From NCBI GenBank assembly GCA_029261255.1, contig JAJDBQ010000162.1, positions 1-64,000 of the forward strand: a stretch of DNA of 64,000 nucleotides, in the 5' to 3' direction. The position numbers and the translations under genes were made by a program. Shown here piece after piece: positions 54,137-62,831 of the stretch. Below the pieces are notes generated by a model. That model was given only the letters and a program-made list of their open reading frames with translations. It did not search any database and was not told where the DNA came from. Each line of letters begins with the position of its first letter. The stretch's first letter is position 1. The DNA is from Nitrospirales bacterium (GTDB taxonomy: Bacteria; Nitrospirota; Nitrospiria; Nitrospirales; UBA8639).

Positions 54137-55249
54137 TTAGTGGCCTCCTGACGTTTTGTCTAGTTGTGGTGTCGGCAAAGTCGCGTGAAAAATCAAGAGA
54201 GCAGGCCCCACACACCAACGAAACAAGACGACGGCCAGTAACCCCATCAACAAAAACACCGACAAGACATGCCACCCTGATAACTCAGACATGGCGAACG
54301 GAATATTATGAGAAAATAGAGTCGCTCCAAATGCCTCATATCGAACAATTCCCATCATCACAAGAGTCATCGCGACATTGACAAGACCACCCCAGACCAA
54401 ACCATTGACGTGGGGCGCCATAAATGAGGCATTCAGTAAAACTAAAGCTAATAAAGCCGCAGTTAGACTCACAAAAAAGATGAGCGACGTCAAGGTCGTC
54501 CCTTCAATCAGCGCCGCTTGAGGCCGGCTCTGTAAGAGCAAATATAACCAGGGCCCAATCAGCATTTGAGGAACCAGCCCAGATAATATCCATCCCATCC
54601 CATATCGAATGAGATCCGGCAAACTTTTCCGTAATTCTGCTTCCTTCTGGCTTTGCGCCGCCCTCGGAGTCAACGACCCAAGTAATCCCAACAAGGCAAT
54701 AACCATCCCACCTGTCACCATCGCTGAGAAAAGAAGGTGGAAAACCTTAGGAATGAGTCGGGACCATTCCCATTCCGCCGAACTTCCTAACAACCATCCA
54801 GCAGACACTTGACCCACGTTAGCCATGACATCCCAACGTTCAATCCAGAACAAGGCAGCCCCCATGAAGAAAATCATGGCTAGAGCCATAAGCATGACGC
54901 TCGGAATCTGCCGCTGACGAACTTGTTGATGCAGCCGCCAAAGGATAAACAATCCTATCAAATATCCGAGAATCTCCTCATAGCACCACGGGCCATCCGC
55001 GACATGCTTCTCAGGAAGTGGATAGTTCAAAACCCAGGGAACAAGAATTCCGATCACAGCCAAAATGACAGCCATAGCTACCGTTAAACGGTACGTTACT
55101 AGGCAGAGGAATTGACTCAGCCCAGTATCCTGAGTTTCTCCTATCAAGCGTTGAAACAAAAACGTCCCAAAACACAGGATCGATAATCCCAATGGCAAAA
55201 GAATCCGCCAAACATCCAACACACTAAACAGCAACAATCCGTCAAGCAT
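54137..55249 (-). CDS. Polytopic membrane protein, distantly bd-oxidase-like
   Basis: 370 residues from ATG 55249; the longer frame to 55336 adds an unlikely soluble tail. About nine or ten membrane segments (LLFSVLDVWRILLPLGLSIL, YRLTVAMAVILAVIGILVPW, VMLMALAMIFFMGAALFW, VFHLLFSAMVTGGMVIALLGLLG, and others). It has conserved-looking Trp, His and Glu residues near membrane faces (WCYEEILGY, KVFHLLF) as in bd-like oxidase subunits of Nitrospira, but no confirmed haem ligand set. A role in electron transport is inferred only. Upstream of and adjacent to metF. Confidence 0.55.
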   Translation of the reverse strand: MLDGLLLFSVLDVWRILLPLGLSILCFGTFLFQRLIGETQDTGLSQFLCLVTYRLTVAMAVILAVIGILVPWVLNYPLPEKHVADGPWCYEEILGYLIGLFILWRLHQQVRQRQIPSVMLMALAMIFFMGAALFWIERWDVMANVGQVSAGWLLGSSAEWEWSRLIPKVFHLLFSAMVTGGMVIALLGLLGSLTPRAAQSQKEAELRKSLPDLIRYGMGWILSGLVPQMLIGPWLYLLLQSRPQAALIEGTTLTSLIFFVSLTAALLALVLLNASFMAPHVNGLVWGGLVNVAMTLVMMGIVRYEAFGATLFSHNIPFAMSELSGWHVLSVFLLMGLLAVVLFRWCVGPALLIFHATLPTPQLDKTSGGH

Positions 55250-55669
55250 AACAATCAATCTAAAATGAATATGAGAGTAAACAAATGAGAACCGATTTTC
55301 GTTCACACAATCTGGTGAGAAATCTGTCCATGGCACAAACCCATCAACAGATCACAGATAGAATCATGGAACGAATAGATGCCAATGCTCCAAGACTCTC
55401 TTTTTTACATATCCCTGATAGAATGTATTGCGTAATTTTTGTGCATCTGGAGATCCTGCTGCATGCCCGGATGAACGAGAATTTCTTGCATGCGCGCAGA
55501 ATTGCGGTATGATCGTTCAAGCATTAAACATCAAATAGACGCTATCAATGATTAACAGTTCTTATAGGCATTTGTCTCAACAAGACGAATGAACCAAGCC
55601 TTAAACGGTGAAAAACTCGGAATTTTAGTTAAATTCTAAAAAAGCTGTGAATTCATAAAGGAGCTATCC
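55250..55669. other. Divergent promoter region upstream of glgE
   Basis: No gene seen. Region between the membrane-protein gene and glgE; contains AAGGAG 8 nt before the glgE ATG. Short frames here lack support. Confidence 0.5.
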
Positions 55670-57622
55670 ATGGCAAAAATGCCGAAAACACTTCAAACAA
55701 TCGTCATTGAACATGTCCAGCCAGAGCTCGATGGAGGGCGCTATCCGGTCAAACGAATCGTCGGCGAAATGCTTGAAGTCACGGCCGATATTTTCAAAGA
55801 AGGTCATGACACCATTGCGGCCAAGCTTCAATACAAAATTTTCGATGAGAAAACTTGGCAAGAAACACCCATGCATCATGTAGACAATGATCAATGGGCC
55901 GGTTCATTTCCATTGACAGCAAACACTCGTTATGCCTTCACCGTTGGGGCCTACGTCAAAACATATGAAACATGGAAAATTGAACTTGAGAAAAAGCATG
56001 GTGTTCTTCCGGATATGACCAGTGAATTGCTAGAGGGACATGCGCAATTGACAGAAGCCCTCTCCTTATCCAAGGGTTCGGATCGGACAACGCTAACCAC
56101 ATGGCTGAGCAAATGGAACCAGGCTCACGATCAAGAGAGCCGGATTGCCATCGCATTAAACCCTCAACTTGGCATACTCATGGACCAGCATGAACACCGC
56201 GCCGCATGGACATTGTATAAACAAGAACTAGAAGTGATCGTGGATCGAGACCGAGCATGTTATGGGGCTTGGTATGAAATCTTTCCCCGTTCGGAAGGCA
56301 CAACAGAAGGTAAAGGAGGAACCTTTAGAGATTGTGAAACACGGCTTCCAGTTATTCGAGATATGGGGTTTGACGTGCTATATCTCGCCCCAATTCATCC
56401 CATCGGCGAAACCAATCGAAAAGGCCGCAATAACAGCCTACAGGCCACCCCTGGGGACCCAGGAAGTCCCTGGGCCATCGGCAGCCAACATGGAGGCCAT
56501 GATGCGATTGAACCTGCTTTAGGTACACTGCAGGAATTCGAGAGTTTCCAACAAGCCGTGCGCAATCACGGGATGGAAATCGCATTGGACTTTGCCATCA
56601 ATGCCACCCCTGACCATCCATACGTCACACAACATCCTACGTGGTTCAAACAACGGCCTGATGGCACGATTAAATACGCGGAAAACCCGCCTAAAAAATA
56701 TGAAGATATCTATGCGTTCGATTTTTATTCAAAAGACTGGCAAGAGATCTGGCAAGAGATGAAACGTGTGCTGCTCTTCTGGATAGAACATGGCGTCAAA
56801 ATTTTTCGTGTGGACAATCCTCATACAAAACCGGTGATCTTCTGGGAATGGCTGATCAGCGAAATTCAACAAGAACACCCTGATGTTCTTTTTTTAGCCG
56901 AGGCCTTTACCAAACCCAAAATGATGCAGGTCTTAGCCAAATCCGGCTTTACACAGTCCTACACCTATTTCACCTGGCGAAATTCCAAGCAAGAAATGAC
57001 GGAATATCTCACTGAACTCACGCAATCTGAAATGAAAGAATATTTCCGCCCGAATTTTTTTCCTACCACGCCTGACATTCTCCCACCGATTCTCCAACAG
57101 GCCGGACGCCCAGCGTTTAAATTTCGTTTCTTCCTAGCGGCAACATTATCAACCACCTATGGCATCTATAACAGCTATGAACTCTGTGAAAACGAGGCTA
57201 TTCCAGGAACCGAGGAATATCAGAATTCTGAAAAATATGAAATCCACCATTGGGACTGGAATCGTCCCGGAAATATTCGAGACTATATCACTCGTATCAA
57301 TCAAATCCGACGGGACAATCTTGCCTTACAGGCCTTTACTAATCTGAAATTTTACGAATCCGATAATGAACACATTTTGTTCTATGGCAAGATGACTCCA
57401 GACCAAATGAATATTCTCCTCTTCGCGGTCAACATGGATCCCTACCATCCACAGGAAGCCCAGCTCACGATTCCTCTAGAAGAATTCGGTATTCCTATGA
57501 CTGCTCCCTATCACCTCCATGAACTCATTCAAGACTATCAGCACGACGTCGTAGGACCGGAGTACATCATCCGTCTCGATCCCCAAAAAGAACCTGCCGC
57601 TCTATTTAACATCCACTGGTAA
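55670..57622 (+). CDS. glgE: Alpha-1,4-glucan:maltose-1-phosphate maltosyltransferase GlgE
   Basis: 650 residues, GH13_3. GlgE extends alpha-1,4-glucans with maltose-1-phosphate. An N-terminal beta domain (residues 1-110) is followed by the barrel with GAWYEIFPRSEG, LYLAPIHPIGETNRKGRNN, then catalytic Asp382 in FRVDNPHTKP and acid/base Glu411 in LAEAFTKP; the 29-residue spacing is that of the Streptomyces coelicolor enzyme (Asp394/Glu423). The C-terminal domain ends DPQKEPAALFNIHW. Partners Pep2, TreS and GlgB that normally make maltose-1-phosphate or branch the glucan are absent from the window, so it is orphaned here. Confidence 0.95.
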   Translation: MAKMPKTLQTIVIEHVQPELDGGRYPVKRIVGEMLEVTADIFKEGHDTIAAKLQYKIFDEKTWQETPMHHVDNDQWAGSFPLTANTRYAFTVGAYVKTYETWKIELEKKHGVLPDMTSELLEGHAQLTEALSLSKGSDRTTLTTWLSKWNQAHDQESRIAIALNPQLGILMDQHEHRAAWTLYKQELEVIVDRDRACYGAWYEIFPRSEGTTEGKGGTFRDCETRLPVIRDMGFDVLYLAPIHPIGETNRKGRNNSLQATPGDPGSPWAIGSQHGGHDAIEPALGTLQEFESFQQAVRNHGMEIALDFAINATPDHPYVTQHPTWFKQRPDGTIKYAENPPKKYEDIYAFDFYSKDWQEIWQEMKRVLLFWIEHGVKIFRVDNPHTKPVIFWEWLISEIQQEHPDVLFLAEAFTKPKMMQVLAKSGFTQSYTYFTWRNSKQEMTEYLTELTQSEMKEYFRPNFFPTTPDILPPILQQAGRPAFKFRFFLAATLSTTYGIYNSYELCENEAIPGTEEYQNSEKYEIHHWDWNRPGNIRDYITRINQIRRDNLALQAFTNLKFYESDNEHILFYGKMTPDQMNILLFAVNMDPYHPQEAQLTIPLEEFGIPMTAPYHLHELIQDYQHDVVGPEYIIRLDPQKEPAALFNIHW

Positions 57623-57996
57623 CCACTACAAGATCTAGCGACAGAAAAACCGTCGACTACAACCCCTAGTGCAGGCAATCCTACACTTCAGAAACTCCAA
57701 TTATTGAAGGGGGAAATGAGTTTTAGGCAATTCCCACCCTCTCAAACTGAATTGCCCCATTTCCCCTGATTCAGGAACACAATCATATCGTTCAATCGAC
57801 TAATCTATACATAAGACATATTCAATGATACGGTTTTCACTACTCGAAAAAATACTAGAATCAAACGCATATGAATGATGTCGCAGGACATCTAAGCTCT
57901 GACTCTTGGCCCAAAAACATTTACCTCTCGAGTTGAAAACTGAAATCGCCTCTTGATTAAATCAGGAACTATTCGCATATAACGAAAGGGAAACAG
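57623..57996. other. Intergenic region, nothing recognised
   Basis: Between glgE and the PEP-CTERM gene. No gene, repeat or convincing terminator. Confidence 0.5.
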
Positions 57997-58605
57997 ATGA
58001 TACACCACCACTCAGTTATGGAATCCACGATCAAACAACCACGAAGAAGCCGTTCGTTACTGGTCATGGGGTTCCTGACCCTCATCTTAATGCCTCTCTC
58101 CCTACCTCTCGCACAGGCAGATACCATCAACTACGAACTGACCGCCGATAGTGGGTTTGACGCAGAATTAACGGGAACGTTTAGCTATGACACCATGGCA
58201 CTATTACCAATTACCGCGTTGAACCTTGTACTCACCAACTCTCCATCGCCTGCTAACCCTCCATTTCCTCTAACTTTCAATGATATCACGCAGGTTCTCA
58301 GTGCCGACTTCACGGGTTTCACCCTCACGACACCTAACCCATCCAACCCTGCTGCAACAATAGAGGTGCTCGTAGAGGCAATATTTTGGAATCTAGGAGA
58401 TATCCCCACCTCACCAATGAACACTTTGGAGTATAGCTTTGCTGCAGATAACACAGATTTCGAAGGCGTGAGTAGAGCAATAGGCACAAGAGCTAACGTC
58501 CCTGCGGTCCCGGAACCTGGCACAGCTCTCCTCCTGGCAACTGGACTACTTGGTCTGGCAGGATATCGATGGAAGCAGCGGCATCATGATCAGTCTAAAG
58601 ACTGA
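57997..58605 (+). CDS. PEP-CTERM sorting-domain protein
   Basis: 202 residues; AAAGGGAAA lies about 4 nt before ATG 57997, and the ATG at 58018 is an alternative. A signal peptide (about residues 18-40, ending AQA) precedes a beta-rich secreted body. The C-terminal VPEPGTALLLATGLLGLAGYRW with KQRHHDQ is the PEP-CTERM anchor, nearly identical in its helix to that of the protein at 8958. Exosortase-processed surface or matrix protein. The exosortase is not in the window. Confidence 0.88.
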   Translation: MIHHHSVMESTIKQPRRSRSLLVMGFLTLILMPLSLPLAQADTINYELTADSGFDAELTGTFSYDTMALLPITALNLVLTNSPSPANPPFPLTFNDITQVLSADFTGFTLTTPNPSNPAATIEVLVEAIFWNLGDIPTSPMNTLEYSFAADNTDFEGVSRAIGTRANVPAVPEPGTALLLATGLLGLAGYRWKQRHHDQSKD

Positions 58606-59681
58606 TGTTTAAACCTCATTCAGCTAGTCACCGCAACAAAAATCTTCCCCGTGCATCCTCTTGAAGATAAAGCCATTCCAAGGACATGAGGGGTTGCCCA
58701 TAACCGACGCTGTCGAATGGACAACCCCCTACTCTCGCGGTAATGAGTTTCCAACTCTCTCCACTTCCCACTTTCCCGCACAAAAGACAATTCACATTTA
58801 GGCTTACTTACAAGCCGGCATCACTATTGGAACCTACGACTCATCTAGTACCCACCAGCTATTGGCTCTTTCAGGTTGTGTCGTACGACTTGGCCATCCA
58901 AAACGAGACTACATCCTAGTTCTTTCGAGGGGTATTGCTGCATAGACGCAGCAAGTAAGTTCAACACATCTCAACATTAATTTTCTGACTAAAAAATAGT
59001 CCATTAAACACTATCTTGATGAAGTTTTTATCTTCTCGAAGATCATTTTTCTGGAGCGTAAGGTATTAGTAGTGTGTGTTACAGCCCAAGGCCTAGCCAT
59101 GCAGTCGAGACTTCGAACAAAGCTAGAGACGTTCATACTCGACTAACACCTTTCCAGCAATTTATATGACAAAATGGACAATCGCTCGGTGGAAAATTCT
59201 GAGAAGGAAGATTTAAGATAGTGGATGTCCTCATATCGCTTAGCATCTACTTTCTATTGCTTGCCTCCCTTGGACTAGTAGTCGTGCTTCTGTTTCTTCG
59301 GGATCGTCGTAACCTTTGGAAGCGGCGTAAGAAAAGATACTAGATCTCACCGCAGCCACGTTAGAAGTTCGAGCATCGAGTACGCCCCATTCAAGTTGCC
59401 AGTATAGGGAGGAATCGGCCTGCCATTATAATAACCTTAAAAGACATCTAACTTTCGCTCCAGATCTGATTCCTTCCCGACCAGTAATTGCCCCTAATAG
59501 CCCTAGAATTCTACCGATCAGTCGGCCAATGAATAGCTGAAACCTGGCGTTGGCTCGACAAAAAAACTAATCTTGGGATGGCACATGAAACCACGTTAAA
59601 CATGGTTGTGATCTGCGCCATGCTTTTCCATTTCCGAGAAAAACAGATGGGGCGAGCCTGCCCATAACTCACTACTTGAGC
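58606..59681. other. Intergenic region with a candidate short membrane gene
   Basis: About 1.1 kb between the PEP-CTERM gene and the mutS2 3' end. Except for the candidate at 59221-59343 no gene is recognised. No repeat of family A or B here. Confidence 0.45.
59221..59343 (+). CDS. Candidate 40-residue single-pass membrane protein
   Basis: GTG start, with AAGGAAG about 10-13 nt upstream, and an in-frame stop just before. One hydrophobic segment (residues 4-27, LISLSIYFLLLASLGLVVVL) is followed by a strongly basic tail (RDRRNLWKRRKKRY), a positive-inside topology that is typical of small membrane subunits or regulators. Too short for a family match. Coding is plausible but uncertain. Confidence 0.45.
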   Translation: MDVLISLSIYFLLLASLGLVVVLLFLRDRRNLWKRRKKRY

Positions 59682-62090
59682 TTATCGCAGCTCAATGATC
59701 GTAACGCCGTCGCCACCCTCACTCGGATCCCCTGCACGATAGTTTTTAGTGTAGGGGGACGATTGGCAAAGCTCTCGTATGCCAGTTTTTAATGCACCGG
59801 ACCCCTGCCCATGTATAATTTTCACGTATTTCGCTTGATCCATAAGGGCTTGATCTAACGCCGCCGTCGTCCTCTCTAAGGCATCTTCCAATCGTATGCC
59901 TCGAAAATCATGTTCTTGTTGGTAGAATCCTGTCTTCATTGAAGAGTTATCTGATACAGGAGCAAAACCAGCAGGAACATGCCGCGTGCTCGATTTGGAT
60001 TTTGGTTTTATACGAGATGCTGACACGACGCGTATGGCTGAAGGTGAAATTTTTATAGTCTGCGAACCTACACGAATAGAGACCTGCTTTCTTCCTTCAG
60101 GATCATCTTGCAAGATACCCACGGTGCCGAACTCATCAATTTCCACCAGATCCCCTGCCTTGGGATTACGAAGGGAGAGCACCTCAGGTATTGGCAATTG
60201 TTCTTTTATATGTTGATCGAGAGAAGCCATTGATCGACGTGTCGCTTGCACTCGGGATGGGCTTTTCTCTTTTTTCAGTGTTTCAAGAATTTCTACCACC
60301 TGACGTTGTGCTTTTGAAAATTCTCGCTGCCATTGCTGTCGATGTCGCTTCCGCTCCTCACGTGTTTGAGTCGTCAATTGCTCACGAAGAACATGGGCTT
60401 CGTCAAAGACCCGCTTGGCTTCTTCATGACGCTGATGGGCCTGCGATCGCTCTTCTTCTAATTGGGAATACGTCTGTTGCAACCGTTGAAAGATATAGTC
60501 AAGATCCTGGTCTTCTCGTTGAATCAACCCTCGTGCTTCCTCAAGGATTTCTGGTTCTAAGCCTAATCGGCTAGCAATATCTAAGGCTGACGAACCACCT
60601 GGGATTCCATCAATCAATCGATAGGTGGGGGAAAGGTTTTCAAGATCAAATTCCTGACTCGCATTTCGCACATGCGGATTTCGATAGGTCAGTGTTTTGA
60701 GTGAAGGATAATGCGTGGTCACAATATTGATACAGCCTAAATCACTCAAACGGTGTAAGATTGCCTCGGCTAAGGCGGCACCTTCAATGGGATCGGTTGA
60801 ACTCCCAACTTCATCCAACAACACCAAAGACCTATGCGCTGAACCCTGTTTCTGAAATCGCAGATCCTCAAGTAAGGCAATGAGCGAAAGAACATGGCCT
60901 GAAAAACTAGAGAGATCTCTATGTAGATCTTGCGTATCCCCAATATCAGCATAGATACGTTCAAAAAAGACCATTTCGGAATCGGGAGCGCACGGCGGCA
61001 GAAGGCCAACTTTCACCATTAAGGCTATCAGTCCTACTAATTTGAGGGTGACAGTCTTCCCCCCAGCATTCGGCCCAGAAATAATAAGGGTATGAATCTC
61101 TTGATCGAGAGTCACGGTATTGGCGACGACATGATCTTTGGATAACACCAAGAGTGGGTGCTTCGCATCGATGAGCTCTATACGATGATCTTGGTTCAAA
61201 TGAACGGGGTATCCCTCTATTTTCCTACTGAACTTTGCTTTCGCGACGAGACAGTCCAACTCAGCTAGTTGTTGAATATTTCCTTGGAGAGGACCAATAT
61301 TTTCAGCCACAGTATCGGAAAGATCTTGCAGAATTCGACGTGTCTCTTGGGCCACCTGCAAGTCGGCAAACTTAATCGCGTTATTCGCTTCAATCAAGTG
61401 TCGCGGTTCGATGAAAACCGTCGCACCACTGCTAGAAATATCATGAATAATTCCATCAACCTCATGTTGCCGTTCAACTTTAACGGGAATGACATAGCGG
61501 TTCTCCCGTTCAGCAAAATACTGGCCTTGTAACCGTTCTTCGTGCTGTTCTGACGACACGAGACGTTCTAAACTCCCACGCATAGTCTGGCGAAGATTCT
61601 GACTTTTTTGGGTGAGCTGCTGCAGGGCTGGACTTGCTGATTCACGCAAATGGCCCTGAGAGTCAACGCAATGATCAATCGTGTGTAGGACCCAAGTCAG
61701 CTCCGCAAGCTGGGCAGTCCGTGTGCTGACGGTGGGGCAGGATTCGCAATGTTGCTCTAACCAGCGTTTCGTGGCCTGACTCATAGACAACACAAGGGAT
61801 ATATCCCGTAAATCTAGACCTTCTAAAAAACCACCCTTTGCAGCTCGACCAAGGAGAAGACGGATATCTGGAAAATTCAAATGTGGAAGTGGCGAATCAC
61901 TCTCAAGTTGTTGAAATATTTCGAACGTAGCTTGTTGATGTGCACGTGCTGCTTCAACATCCCTCGCAAATGGAAGCGTATGACACAGTTCGGCTCCCAT
62001 GCTTGAAGCAGCTTGAGAGGCTACCGCATCAAGTAATTGATGCCATTCCAAAACCTGTTCTGTTTGTTGAACGAGCGCCGACACTTTCAT
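59682..62090 (-). CDS. mutS2: Endonuclease MutS2
   Basis: 802 residues. The MutS-like core has Walker A ISGPNAGGKTVTLK (about residue 340) and LVLLDEVGSSTDP; a KOW-like segment and long coiled coil (residues 520-640) follow, and a C-terminal Smr domain (LRLEDALERTTAALDQALMDQAKYVKIIHGQGSGALKTGIRELCQ; reads IRLEDAL) supplies nuclease activity. Mismatch-recognition domain I of MutS is absent, as in MutS2. It suppresses homologous recombination and helps ribosome collision rescue in some bacteria. Stands alone. Confidence 0.95.
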   Translation of the reverse strand: MKVSALVQQTEQVLEWHQLLDAVASQAASSMGAELCHTLPFARDVEAARAHQQATFEIFQQLESDSPLPHLNFPDIRLLLGRAAKGGFLEGLDLRDISLVLSMSQATKRWLEQHCESCPTVSTRTAQLAELTWVLHTIDHCVDSQGHLRESASPALQQLTQKSQNLRQTMRGSLERLVSSEQHEERLQGQYFAERENRYVIPVKVERQHEVDGIIHDISSSGATVFIEPRHLIEANNAIKFADLQVAQETRRILQDLSDTVAENIGPLQGNIQQLAELDCLVAKAKFSRKIEGYPVHLNQDHRIELIDAKHPLLVLSKDHVVANTVTLDQEIHTLIISGPNAGGKTVTLKLVGLIALMVKVGLLPPCAPDSEMVFFERIYADIGDTQDLHRDLSSFSGHVLSLIALLEDLRFQKQGSAHRSLVLLDEVGSSTDPIEGAALAEAILHRLSDLGCINIVTTHYPSLKTLTYRNPHVRNASQEFDLENLSPTYRLIDGIPGGSSALDIASRLGLEPEILEEARGLIQREDQDLDYIFQRLQQTYSQLEEERSQAHQRHEEAKRVFDEAHVLREQLTTQTREERKRHRQQWQREFSKAQRQVVEILETLKKEKSPSRVQATRRSMASLDQHIKEQLPIPEVLSLRNPKAGDLVEIDEFGTVGILQDDPEGRKQVSIRVGSQTIKISPSAIRVVSASRIKPKSKSSTRHVPAGFAPVSDNSSMKTGFYQQEHDFRGIRLEDALERTTAALDQALMDQAKYVKIIHGQGSGALKTGIRELCQSSPYTKNYRAGDPSEGGDGVTIIELR

Positions 62091-62232
62091 CGTGATGGAG
62101 TGTAAAAAGGCAGGGAAGCGGATGCAAGCCTGTGCTAAAAGAAAAGGGCGAAAGTCTATAAAACGATCATCATATGAGAGGCAGAAGGAGAATGGTCAAG
62201 TTGAAGGAAAAGCACAAGCCTTTCGGAAATAA

Positions 62233-62649
62233 TTATTGTATTGTATCAACTGACGTATTCAAATCTTCGATCACCTTTTGAATATTTTCCTTAATATCCT
62301 GCCAGGCCAGCTCACTATTATCTCGCAGTTTTTCGATGCGAGGGACCAAGCTGTCGCGTTCTTTTTTAAAATGCTCCAATTGCGCTTGCAGTTTCGCCCG
62401 CGTCTTTTCTTGTAATTCTAAACTTTTTTCACGCAATTTTTGAATTTGCCCATCCAAATCGGTAATCTGCTGTTGAAGAGTACCAGTCGAAAAATCCGCA
62501 TTTTCTTGAGATGAGCTAGCAGGAGATTTCTTATTCGTCCCACCCTCAGCAGCCACCGGAACAACCGCCACACCCAACCAAAGACACACCAGAAACACCC
62601 CTAAACCTAATGGCTTACTCATCTTCTGATTAGCTGATACATGACGCAT
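62233..62649 (-). CDS. Periplasmic coiled-coil protein
   Basis: 138 residues from ATG 62649 (AGAGGGGG 7 nt upstream). A signal peptide (about residues 1-34, ending AAA or VAAEG) precedes a serine/asparagine-rich linker and a coiled coil (LQQQITDLDGQIQKLREKSLELQEKTRAKLQAQLEHFKKERDSLVPRIEKL). No family recognised; it may be a scaffold or efflux-associated helper. Divergent from the gene at 62832. Confidence 0.7.
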   Translation of the reverse strand: MRHVSANQKMSKPLGLGVFLVCLWLGVAVVPVAAEGGTNKKSPASSSQENADFSTGTLQQQITDLDGQIQKLREKSLELQEKTRAKLQAQLEHFKKERDSLVPRIEKLRDNSELAWQDIKENIQKVIEDLNTSVDTIQ

Positions 62650-62831
62650 TTGAAGCCCCCTCTTTAATTTTGCATCCCATCACACAACTGATTTGTTGCC
62701 CACAACAGTTTTTTTAGAAGACACACGAATAATCATTAATCCCATCGCTTTCATGAGTAGAGAATCAGACTTCACGCTTGCCCCACTGACTGAGTTATCT
62801 TAGAATGCCAGCCTTTTATGGGGATGCCATC

